Shown in pieces: positions 17,464 through 24,365 of a stretch of DNA of 64,000 nt. The notes beneath the pieces were generated by a model that saw only the letters and a list, made by a program, of their open reading frames with translations, did not search any database and had not been told where the DNA came from. The translations under genes and the position numbers were made by a program. Source of the stretch: Saprospiraceae bacterium (GTDB lineage Bacteria; Bacteroidota; Bacteroidia; Chitinophagales; Saprospiraceae); NCBI GenBank assembly GCA_026129545.1, contig JAHCHX010000001.1:2913501-2977500 (forward strand). Direction: 5' to 3'. Numbering within the stretch: the stretch's first letter is position 1; the number at the start of each line of letters is the position of its first letter.

Positions 17464-19281
17464 ATGAGAAACATTATTTACACCGACCCGAGCGCCCGAT
17501 GCTGGCTGCTCGTTTTCTTCCTCTTAGTGACCGGCGCATTTCAGTCCACAGCGCAAATCGTGGTGGACAACTGCAATACCGGAACATTCCTGCAACAAGG
17601 CAACGGTTCCCTGCATATCATCGCTTCCGGGGCCATCGGCGGTTCGCGGGATGTCAGTATTTCCAATGCAGGGGGGGCATCTTCCTATATAGCTCACTTC
17701 GATATGACCGGCTATATAAGGGTAAATCCCTATTACAACGGCTCCAATCCTACGGGCAACTTTGATATCGGCTGGGGCAACAGCTATGTTTCAGGGGGGA
17801 CTGACTTGAACCTGAACGCCGCCGATTACAGTCGTATCGAGTTGAGACTGACAAAAGCGCCGTTTAATGATGGACAGATAGCCGTTCGGTTTAACAAGCC
17901 GGGAGACCCTGATTATTCCAGCGTTTCTGTGAACATCCTTGGCCAAAGCCCTATAACTTATACCTTTCAGCTGTCGGACTTCAGCGGTCTGAACCCCTCG
18001 GATATTGACGGCATTTCCATCGGGTTTTCAAATTGCGACCCCGACAGCACTAGCGAGATTGACTATATACAGTTCAGCGGGTTCGCCGATGACGATGGCG
18101 ACGGTATCGGCAATGGCAGCGACAATTGCCCGAACACTCCAAACGCCAACCAACTCGACAGCGACGGCGATGGTATTGGCGATGTTTGCGACGATTGCTC
18201 TGCCGCACCGGACATTGCGAATTTCAACGAAGAAAACTGCAACTGCCAACCGGGCTATTACGCCGTGATGACCAATAACGTTATCACTAGCTGCCAGATT
18301 TGCCCTCCAGGTTTCTACTGTCCGGATGGTGTAAATGCATATCCCTGTGCAGCAGGTACGATTTCCAATCTCTCAGGCCAAATACAATGCACTGCCTGCC
18401 CGGCAGGGACTTTCAATCCCAATTCGGGTCAAACGGCCTGCATCGCCTGCCCGCCCGGCAAGTATTCTTCCACCACAGGAAATGTGGCCTGCGCAGACTG
18501 CCCGGCGGGGACTTCCAACCCCAATTCGGGTCAAACGGCCTGCATCGCCTGCCCGCCCGGCAAGTATTCTTCCACCACAGGAAATGCGGTTTGTCAAAAC
18601 TGCCCAGCCAACACCTATAACCCTGTGTCAGGTCAAACACAATGTCTCGGATGTCCGGCGAACACGGAGAGCGACCCCGGTGCCACAGAATGTACGCCCA
18701 TTGAAAATGGCGAGGACAGCGATTGCGACGGCATTCTTGATGCTGACGACGACTGTTCCGGTGGCAACGACATGGTGGACAACAACAACGACGGCTTACC
18801 CGACTGCAAATACCCGCCCGCCTACAACCAAATCATCGCAGCATGGAAATGCGGCAACAACAAAGTCTATATCTGCCACAACGGCAACACCCTCTGCATT
18901 AACGAAAGCGCGCTCGCCGCGCACATCGCCCACGGCGATTACCTCGGCCCTTGCGGCAACGCGACTTGCGGGGGGCAGGGGCGCGGTCGCGAAAATGCGG
19001 AAGACCGCGAATCAGCCACCGAGCAGCCATTAGCAATCGTCAAACTTTCCCCCAACCCTGCCTCTAAAGAGGCTTGGCTCGATATGTCAGCATTTGAAGG
19101 GAGTGCGTTTAACATCCGTTTGCTCGACGTGCAAGGTGTTTTGGTGCGCGAACTCAACGTGGTGCAAGCAAGCCACGACCTGTTGCGCCTCGATTTGAGC
19201 GGCATGGCTGCCGGGATGTATTTCGTGCAGCTACAGCCCGAAGGCGAGGTGGTGCAGACGCTTAAATTAGTGGTGGAATGA
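17464..19281 (+). CDS. Cysteine-rich secreted protein with type IX sorting tail
   Basis: 605 residues: signal peptide (about 1-33, ending STAQ), a jelly-roll-like region (about 35-195), thrombospondin type-3-like calcium repeats (DDDGDGIGNGSDNCPN, DSDGDGIGDVCDDC, about 198-235), Cys-rich ephrin-receptor-like repeats (CPAGTFNPNSGQTACIACPPG, repeated; about 265-395), another acidic segment (DCDGILDADDDC), a VYICHNGNTLCI motif, and a C-terminal sorting domain (LSPNPASKEAWLDMS to the end). It is therefore likely exported by the type IX system and held at the surface. Two Cys-rich units are near-identical at DNA level (18421-18484 and 18523-18586), a sign of recent duplication. Confidence 0.88.
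   Translation: MRNIIYTDPSARCWLLVFFLLVTGAFQSTAQIVVDNCNTGTFLQQGNGSLHIIASGAIGGSRDVSISNAGGASSYIAHFDMTGYIRVNPYYNGSNPTGNFDIGWGNSYVSGGTDLNLNAADYSRIELRLTKAPFNDGQIAVRFNKPGDPDYSSVSVNILGQSPITYTFQLSDFSGLNPSDIDGISIGFSNCDPDSTSEIDYIQFSGFADDDGDGIGNGSDNCPNTPNANQLDSDGDGIGDVCDDCSAAPDIANFNEENCNCQPGYYAVMTNNVITSCQICPPGFYCPDGVNAYPCAAGTISNLSGQIQCTACPAGTFNPNSGQTACIACPPGKYSSTTGNVACADCPAGTSNPNSGQTACIACPPGKYSSTTGNAVCQNCPANTYNPVSGQTQCLGCPANTESDPGATECTPIENGEDSDCDGILDADDDCSGGNDMVDNNNDGLPDCKYPPAYNQIIAAWKCGNNKVYICHNGNTLCINESALAAHIAHGDYLGPCGNATCGGQGRGRENAEDRESATEQPLAIVKLSPNPASKEAWLDMSAFEGSAFNIRLLDVQGVLVRELNVVQASHDLLRLDLSGMAAGMYFVQLQPEGEVVQTLKLVVE
18421..18586 (+). repeat. Coding tandem repeat, 102-bp period
   Basis: The stretch 18421-18484 recurs at 18523-18586 with almost no change, one unit of 34 residues in the Cys-rich region. 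Other units in the same domain are more diverged, so this copy is recent. Confidence 0.85.
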
Positions 19282-19303
19282 AACTTAAAAACATCGGACG
19301 AAA

Positions 19304-19336
19304 AACGCCGGAAGGGTTTGAAACCCTTCCGGCGTT
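19304..19336. terminator. Bidirectional hairpin between convergent genes
   Basis: A 16-bp arm (19304-19319, beginning AACGCCGGAAGG) pairs perfectly with 19321-19336 around one base. It lies between the secreted protein and the convergent ABC ATPase. The T-run is weak. The arm shares AACGYCGGAAGGGTT with the hairpin at 13192. Confidence 0.65.
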
Positions 19337-19446
19337 AAACCTTAGACCTGCCCCAAAAAATCATTGATAGCAATCGCGCCCTTATCGTCCTTCGGGTCGG
19401 TGAGGGCGTTTTTACCTAAAAATAAAACGGTCGGAAGAGTTCTGTT

Positions 19447-20127
19447 TTAATATCCCGTTTCCAGCACGGATTCAATCTTCCCTCCTTTCAATTTCAAAAT
19501 CCGCCCCGTTCGTTTTGCCAATTCCAAATCGTGCGTCACCAGCACAAGAGTAGTGCCGACGGTTCGGTTGAGGTCGAAAATCAAATCAACGATACCAGTC
19601 GCGTTGTCGGCGTCGAGGTTGCCGGTAGGCTCGTCGGCGAAAAGGATTTTCGGGCTGTTCGAGAAGGCGCGGGCGATGCAGACGCGCTGCTGCTCGCCGC
19701 CGGAAAGCTGTGCGGGGTAGTGGTCGAGCCGACTGCCGAGGCCGACTTTATCGAGCCATTGGCGGGCGATGGATTCGGCAGCGGGGTCGCCGCGCAGCTC
19801 GAGCGGCACCATCACGTTTTCGAGGGCGGTGAGGGTGGGGATGAGTTGGAAATTTTGAAAAACGAAGCCGACGTAGCGGTTGCGCACTTCGGCGCGTTCG
19901 TCTTCCGAGAGGTCGTCCAGTTGAATGTTGTTCAATGAAATAGAGCCGCTCGTGGCGCGGTCGAGGCCAGCGCAAAGGCCGAGCAGCGTGGTTTTTCCCG
20001 AACCGGACGGGCCGACGACGGCAAAGGTGTCGCCTTCGGCGAGCTCAAAACTGACATCGTCCAGCACGGTGAGCGACTGGCCGTTGGCGGAGCGGTATTG
20101 TTTGGTAAGATGTGCGGCAGATAGCAT
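19447..20127 (-). CDS. ABC transporter ATPase, LolD/MacB type
   Basis: 226 residues with Walker A GPSGSGKTTLLGL (near 40-48), Q-loop FQNFQLIPTLTALENV, signature LSGGEQQRVCIARA, Walker B ILFADEPTGNLD and a switch His (LVTHD). The family energises FtsX-like permeases for lipoprotein release, macrolide export or cell division. No permease gene is adjacent, which is unusual; the partner must be elsewhere. It is 168 bp from the small gene upstream. Confidence 0.92.
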   Translation of the reverse strand: MLSAAHLTKQYRSANGQSLTVLDDVSFELAEGDTFAVVGPSGSGKTTLLGLCAGLDRATSGSISLNNIQLDDLSEDERAEVRNRYVGFVFQNFQLIPTLTALENVMVPLELRGDPAAESIARQWLDKVGLGSRLDHYPAQLSGGEQQRVCIARAFSNSPKILFADEPTGNLDADNATGIVDLIFDLNRTVGTTLVLVTHDLELAKRTGRILKLKGGKIESVLETGY

Positions 20128-20237
20128 AGAGTATTTGATTTGCTGATTGCGAGTTGGGAAACAGCATTTTTTCGGATTTGCTTTTGGCTTTTCTCCAAAA
20201 GCAGACCGATGCCTTGTTTTTTTCGATGAACAAAAAC

Positions 20238-20269
20238 AAAACCCCCGCCGGTGGTGACGACGAGGGTTT
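20238..20269 (-). terminator. Terminator of the small gene at 20296
   Basis: Read on the minus strand, AAACCC and GGGTTT enclose a GC-rich loop and are followed by TTTTGTTTTTG. It is placed directly after the stop of the small conserved protein. Confidence 0.6.
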
Positions 20270-20295
20270 GAGCGTTTGGTTCTGAAAGTTCGCTG

Positions 20296-20535
20296 TTAGA
20301 GCGAAGCTTCGTAAGCCGTTTTTGTGCTGTATTGCAGGATGTTGTTAAGTGCAGCGGTGGACGGGTTGAAGCGGACTTTTGGGAGTTGGATTTTTGCCAA
20401 CAGCAGCGCATCGAACATGGCACGCATCTCAAGGTCTGCCTCAATTTTGCTGGCCATTTCCACGGCTTCTTCGGCTGGCATTTCGCGGTACAGAAACTGC
20501 ACCAAGGCGTTGTTATCAGTGTAAGTTTCCTCCAT
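20296..20535 (-). CDS. Small conserved Bacteroidota protein, anti-sigma-like N-terminus
   Basis: 79 residues, rich in acidic and hydrophobic positions (LVQFLYREMPAEEAVEMASKI, then LPKVRFNPSTAALNNILQYS). The first half resembles the helical part of anti-sigma-factor-like proteins, and I recall similar small proteins in Bacteroidota, but no function is established to my knowledge. ATG 20535 is the only start. A terminator follows it. Gap 20536-20747 shows nothing else. Confidence 0.6.
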   Translation of the reverse strand: MEETYTDNNALVQFLYREMPAEEAVEMASKIEADLEMRAMFDALLLAKIQLPKVRFNPSTAALNNILQYSTKTAYEASL

Positions 20536-20747
20536 AGGCTTTTTTGTCTTTTCGACTGTGAAATTTAGTTTAAAAAAATCGCGTATTAAACAATGGCAGC
20601 GGAAGTGTTATTGCTTTTTCGAGAAATTTATTTTCGATTTTAACACTTGGCTTTTCTGCCGCTTGTTTGCCAAGGGCCGCCGCTCTCGCTTTGAGGCTTC
20701 CGTTCCCTCTTTTTGGGCTTTTGATGCCGTATCTGGCAAAAGGCTGG

Positions 20748-23081
20748 TCAATTCAAAATCACCACTTTTGCGATGACGGCATCGGGTGCGTCAAAGTTTT
20801 GGGCGCTGGTGGCAAATATCAGATAAACGCCTGATGCCGCACGCCGACCCAAATAGTCGCGCCCGTCCCAGATGGCTTGGCCGCCCAATGCCTTGCCTTC
20901 ATAGACAAGGTTGCCTGCCACATCCGTGATTTTGACATTGGCATCGCGGGCAAGGCCATAGATGGCGATGGGGCCGTCGTAGTTGGGGCGCACCGGGTTT
21001 GGATAAGCGTAAGGCGCGGAGCTGTTGATGCGGCCTCCCACCGTCGCCTCGCTTCGCACGGAGACAATGCCTTTTTGGGTGCCAATCCACGCCTCGCCTG
21101 TTTTGGGGTCTATGGCAATGTCAATAATGCTGTTGTCGAACAAGGGGCTGTTGGTCACGGTGAACCGTGCTTCTTGATTGAGGGCATCGGGGGATTGGAC
21201 GAAAACGCCATTGTTGGTGCCGAACCACTTGCGATTGGCTCCGTCCACGGCAATGGCATTGACATTCTCCGTCTCAAGCAAGTAACCATTGAACCCGTCC
21301 ACATTCACAATGCGGCGGCGGCCTGTGCAACCCGGTTCAAACACATTGCTGCCGCACTCAAAACTTACCGCACCCTGCGCGGTGCCTACCCACACATCGC
21401 CGTCCAAATCCACCGCGACGGAGAGGATGGTATTGGTCGGCAGCACACTATTGGCGGTGGTAAATAGTTTGTAGCGGTCGTCGGCAGGATTGTCAATATC
21501 CTGACCGCTATCATAGACCAGCACGCCGCCGTTGAAACCCACCACGAACCATTTGTACCCATTTCTGTCCACGGCCACCTGGAGAAGGTTGTTGGCGGGT
21601 GCTGCCGAAAAATTGCGCAAGGTGCCGTCGGGTTTCAATACGGCAATAGGCGCTGCCGCGCCATAGTTGCATATCCAGAGGTTGTTGGCGTTGTCGTAAG
21701 CGATGCCGCCAATGGCTGTTCGACCCGGCCCCGAGGCCCCCGCTCCTTGCAGGATGGAGTTGCGTTGGGTATAGCACTTGGTGGGGCCGCCGGGGGTAGT
21801 GGCTTCTATTAGGCCAATGGCAAAACTTCCGACCATGAATTTATCCTCTGTCGGGTGGGTTGCCACTCGCCAATGCGCGTATTGGCAGGTATCCAGCGCG
21901 AGTTCGGGATTCGACTGGACGCTGAAGCGTTGCCATTGGTTTTTTTCAAAAATATAGACCCCCCAATCCCTAAAAATTGCGTTGAGGCTGGGGTCGGCAC
22001 CGGGCGTGGCAACATAGACCTTGCCGTTGCCGATGACTATTTTCGAGGAGTGCTGGTAGAGTGGCGAGTTGTAGGAAAACAAATCGCACTGACCAGTATT
22101 GTGGTCGTAGTATCGGAACTGGTCTTGCTGGTCGGCAAACCAAAATTTTTTGTTTCCATCCTCTATCCCGTACAGTGGAAATTCCGCTTTGCAGGCCCAA
22201 TGGATTTCCGAGCGATTCCCGTTGGGCTCCACATAGTCCACGACACCGAGCCCAAAATTATTTTCGTTGGCCCAGCCCACCAGCAGTCCCGGGCCTTCTG
22301 CCGTCAGATACTTGACCGAGCGCAGGGGGTGGGTGGCGAATTCCACCGATGTAGTGCCATCGTAGTTGTAGAGTTTTTTCTCAATGCCGAGCCAAAGTTT
22401 GCTGTTCCAGATAGTCATGGCGTTCACGGACTCGCCCATAGGGATTCCTGCGTTGCCTCCCATCATTTCCCATCGGCTGAAATCGGCAGGGTTGGCATCG
22501 TCGGCTGCGATGCGAAAAAGGCCTTCGTCTGTGCCAGCGTATAGTTTTCCATCGAATAGCGCGACGGACTTTGCGGCCATGCCAGTAAAGGTGGTATAGA
22601 CCGCTTCCGCCCGTTCCAAGTTGAGCTTGAGCACCCCGAATCCACAGGCGAGATAGGCAAATTTGCCGTCGAAGGTGATGTCGTAAATCTGCTTGTCCCC
22701 GATGAGGTTGATGTTCGTTCGGATGAACGGGAGATTCAGCACGTTGCCGTTCGATGGATAATAGAGGTCTATGTTGCTATTGGTGTAAACGAGGATGAGC
22801 ACATCGGAGGCTTGGTTGTAGCGTATCAGCTGCATACTGGCATCGCTCAGCCCTTCTACTTTTGTCAGGAAGCGGGGCGAACGGTCGGCTTTGTCAATCT
22901 CCACCACCGCCCATTCAGTAGCATAATAAACTTTTGTCGCGCTTTGTGTCACAAAGGTCGAACGTTGCCACGGGAGGTGTTGCCGCCATTCGCCAATTTT
23001 CAGCGGTGGAAACGAGTCTGATTGAGCGGGGAGGTTTTGAAGGGCGATTATCAGGCTTGCAAGTAGAAAAAACGTTCGCAT
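20748..23081 (-). CDS. porZ: PorZ-like type IX secretion protein
   Basis: 777 residues from ATG 23081 with signal peptide (about 1-20, LIIALQNLPAQ). It carries two beta-propeller regions: the start (EWRQHLPWQRSTFVTQSA, VYYATEWAVVEID, GLSDASMQLIRYNQASDVLI, YTNSNIDLYYP) matches the PorZ pattern, with many propeller repeats of type LWICNYG or VWVGTAQG later. The C-terminus has a sorting domain (YPNPVRPNYDGPIAI onward). PorZ helps attach anionic lipopolysaccharide to type IX cargo at the surface. The frame is open to 23138 but the signal peptide fixes the start. Other type IX genes are not in the window except gldG at 37 kb, which belongs to gliding motility. Confidence 0.85.
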   Translation of the reverse strand: MRTFFLLASLIIALQNLPAQSDSFPPLKIGEWRQHLPWQRSTFVTQSATKVYYATEWAVVEIDKADRSPRFLTKVEGLSDASMQLIRYNQASDVLILVYTNSNIDLYYPSNGNVLNLPFIRTNINLIGDKQIYDITFDGKFAYLACGFGVLKLNLERAEAVYTTFTGMAAKSVALFDGKLYAGTDEGLFRIAADDANPADFSRWEMMGGNAGIPMGESVNAMTIWNSKLWLGIEKKLYNYDGTTSVEFATHPLRSVKYLTAEGPGLLVGWANENNFGLGVVDYVEPNGNRSEIHWACKAEFPLYGIEDGNKKFWFADQQDQFRYYDHNTGQCDLFSYNSPLYQHSSKIVIGNGKVYVATPGADPSLNAIFRDWGVYIFEKNQWQRFSVQSNPELALDTCQYAHWRVATHPTEDKFMVGSFAIGLIEATTPGGPTKCYTQRNSILQGAGASGPGRTAIGGIAYDNANNLWICNYGAAAPIAVLKPDGTLRNFSAAPANNLLQVAVDRNGYKWFVVGFNGGVLVYDSGQDIDNPADDRYKLFTTANSVLPTNTILSVAVDLDGDVWVGTAQGAVSFECGSNVFEPGCTGRRRIVNVDGFNGYLLETENVNAIAVDGANRKWFGTNNGVFVQSPDALNQEARFTVTNSPLFDNSIIDIAIDPKTGEAWIGTQKGIVSVRSEATVGGRINSSAPYAYPNPVRPNYDGPIAIYGLARDANVKITDVAGNLVYEGKALGGQAIWDGRDYLGRRAASGVYLIFATSAQNFDAPDAVIAKVVILN

Positions 23082-23249
23082 GGTGTTGGACTGGATAAAG
23101 GGTGTTCGGAGCGAGATGTCGCAGGCCAACACCCACATAGGACTTGTTCAAATGCCCCCCTTGATGCTTCAAGATGGCGATGGGTTGCCCAATTTTGGAC
23201 AACTGTACTTCGCACCATCAAGTTTTCAGCGGGATGAAATTTCAATCCA

Positions 23250-23308
23250 TTCAAAATCAAGGACATCAATCATGGCATACCCAACCATCTTGGCGAATCA
23301 AGGTATAT
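23250..23308. repeat. Dispersed repeat, family R2 copy
   Basis: This stretch resembles 30641-30697 and, in reverse, part of 4611-4714; shared words are CAAAATCA, ATCAATCATG and CAAGGTATA. It lies upstream of the FkbM methyltransferase, immediately before its promoter. Confidence 0.6.
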
Positions 23309-23333
23309 TTTCATCGGAAGCCGCGTGTTTACC

Positions 23334-23341
23334 TAATTTTG
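23334..23341 (+). promoter_or_regulatory. -7 box for the FkbM methyltransferase
   Basis: TAATTTTG matches TAnnTTTG exactly. Transcription should begin near 23348, downstream of the ATG codons at 23080 and 23272, so the start of translation must lie later. A clear -33 element is not seen. Confidence 0.45.
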
Positions 23342-23400
23342 CCGCTCAATCTGCGGGTGCCGTCCAATCTTTGGAGCGCCTGTGTCAACGTGCCTTAAAC

Positions 23401-24135
23401 TTGAAAGCGCTCATCAAACGATTTCTGAAATCCCTCCCATTTGCTTTCACCCAAAACCAACGCTACGACCGGCAGACGCGCCGCGTCATTCGGGCGGTGT
23501 GCCGGCCCGACAGCAATTGCCTTGATGTGGGTTGCCATAAAGGAGAAATCCTCGACCTCTTTTTGCATTTTGCGCCACAAGGCACCCACTACGGGTTTGA
23601 GCCAATTCCGGGTTTGTTCGAGGGTTTGACAAAAAAATACGCGGGTGCAAAAAATTGCCATTTGCTCGACATCGCTTTGTCTGAAAAAAAGGGGACTTCA
23701 AGCTTCAACTATGTGGTTAGCAACCCTTCATACAGCGGCTTGCTCAAGCGACACTACGACCATCCCAACGAGCAGGATACACTCATCACTGTCCGCACCG
23801 AAAAATTGGACGATGTGCTGCCAAGCGACTTTCGCGTTGACCTTTTAAAAATTGATGTGGAAGGCGGCGAGATGTTGGTGTTGCGTGGTGCCATGCAGAC
23901 GTTGGCCCGTTGTAAGCCAGTCGTCATCTTCGAACACGGTCTGGGTGCTTCCGAACTTTATGGGGCCACCCCGGAACAAATCCATGCGCTCTTCCTTCAA
24001 TGTGGCATGGGGGTCTCGCTCATGCGCCGTTTTCTGAAAAATCAACCGCCCTTGACAAAAGAGGAATTTGCCGCTCATTACTATCAGAAACGGGATTACT
24101 ATTTTATTGCCTACGCGAATGAGGGGTTGAAATAA
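23401..24135 (+). CDS. FkbM-family SAM-dependent methyltransferase
   Basis: Class I methyltransferase of the FkbM type: SAM motif CLDVGCHKGEILDLF, HYGFEPIPGLFEGL, motif LLKIDVEGGEMLVLRGA and C-terminal FAAHYYQKRDYYFIAY. FkbM proteins O-methylate sugars and polyketides, and in Bacteroidota are often glycan modifiers; the substrate is unknown here. The frame is open from 23080, but no ATG follows the promoter at 23334. The family N-terminus (LIKRFLKSLPFAFTQNQ) begins right after TTG 23401, so I take that as start (alternatives TTG 23371, ATG 23272). It converges on the PQQ protein gene. Confidence 0.85.
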   Translation: MKALIKRFLKSLPFAFTQNQRYDRQTRRVIRAVCRPDSNCLDVGCHKGEILDLFLHFAPQGTHYGFEPIPGLFEGLTKKYAGAKNCHLLDIALSEKKGTSSFNYVVSNPSYSGLLKRHYDHPNEQDTLITVRTEKLDDVLPSDFRVDLLKIDVEGGEMLVLRGAMQTLARCKPVVIFEHGLGASELYGATPEQIHALFLQCGMGVSLMRRFLKNQPPLTKEEFAAHYYQKRDYYFIAYANEGLK

Positions 24136-24153
24136 AGTGTTGAGAATGCGTGC

Positions 24154-24188
24154 CATTCAGGCGGTGATTTCAAATCACCGCCTGAATG
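24154..24188. repeat. REP-like palindrome, copy 1
   Basis: A perfect 17-bp palindrome arm (24154-24170) pairs with 24172-24188 around one base, with core GGCGGTGATTT. Related, less perfect copies lie at 27933-27965, about 46981-47006 and 47557-47593, all just after genes. Confidence 0.7.
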
Positions 24189-24260
24189 AAAGATTGAATA
24201 TCAAACACCAAGAAATTTCAATTCCGCATTCGCGTTGCTCACTGACAACAATCCTGATTT

Positions 24261-24329
24261 GTAAAAACTTAGCCGCTCGTGCAACCCCACCCCCTCCCGG
24301 TGGGGTTGCACGAGCGGCTAAGTTTTTAC
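24261..24329. terminator. 31-bp perfect hairpin between convergent genes
   Basis: 24261-24291 pairs without mismatch to 24299-24329 with a 7-nt C-rich loop. The outer ends are A-rich on one side and T-rich on the other (GTAAAAACTT), so an RNA from either strand would form a long stem ending in U-rich sequence. A bidirectional terminator fits the convergent genes, but the length is unusual. Confidence 0.7.
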
Positions 24330-24365
24330 CTTGATTTTTGTGTCCGCGTCTTGGCCAAGCTCGTC

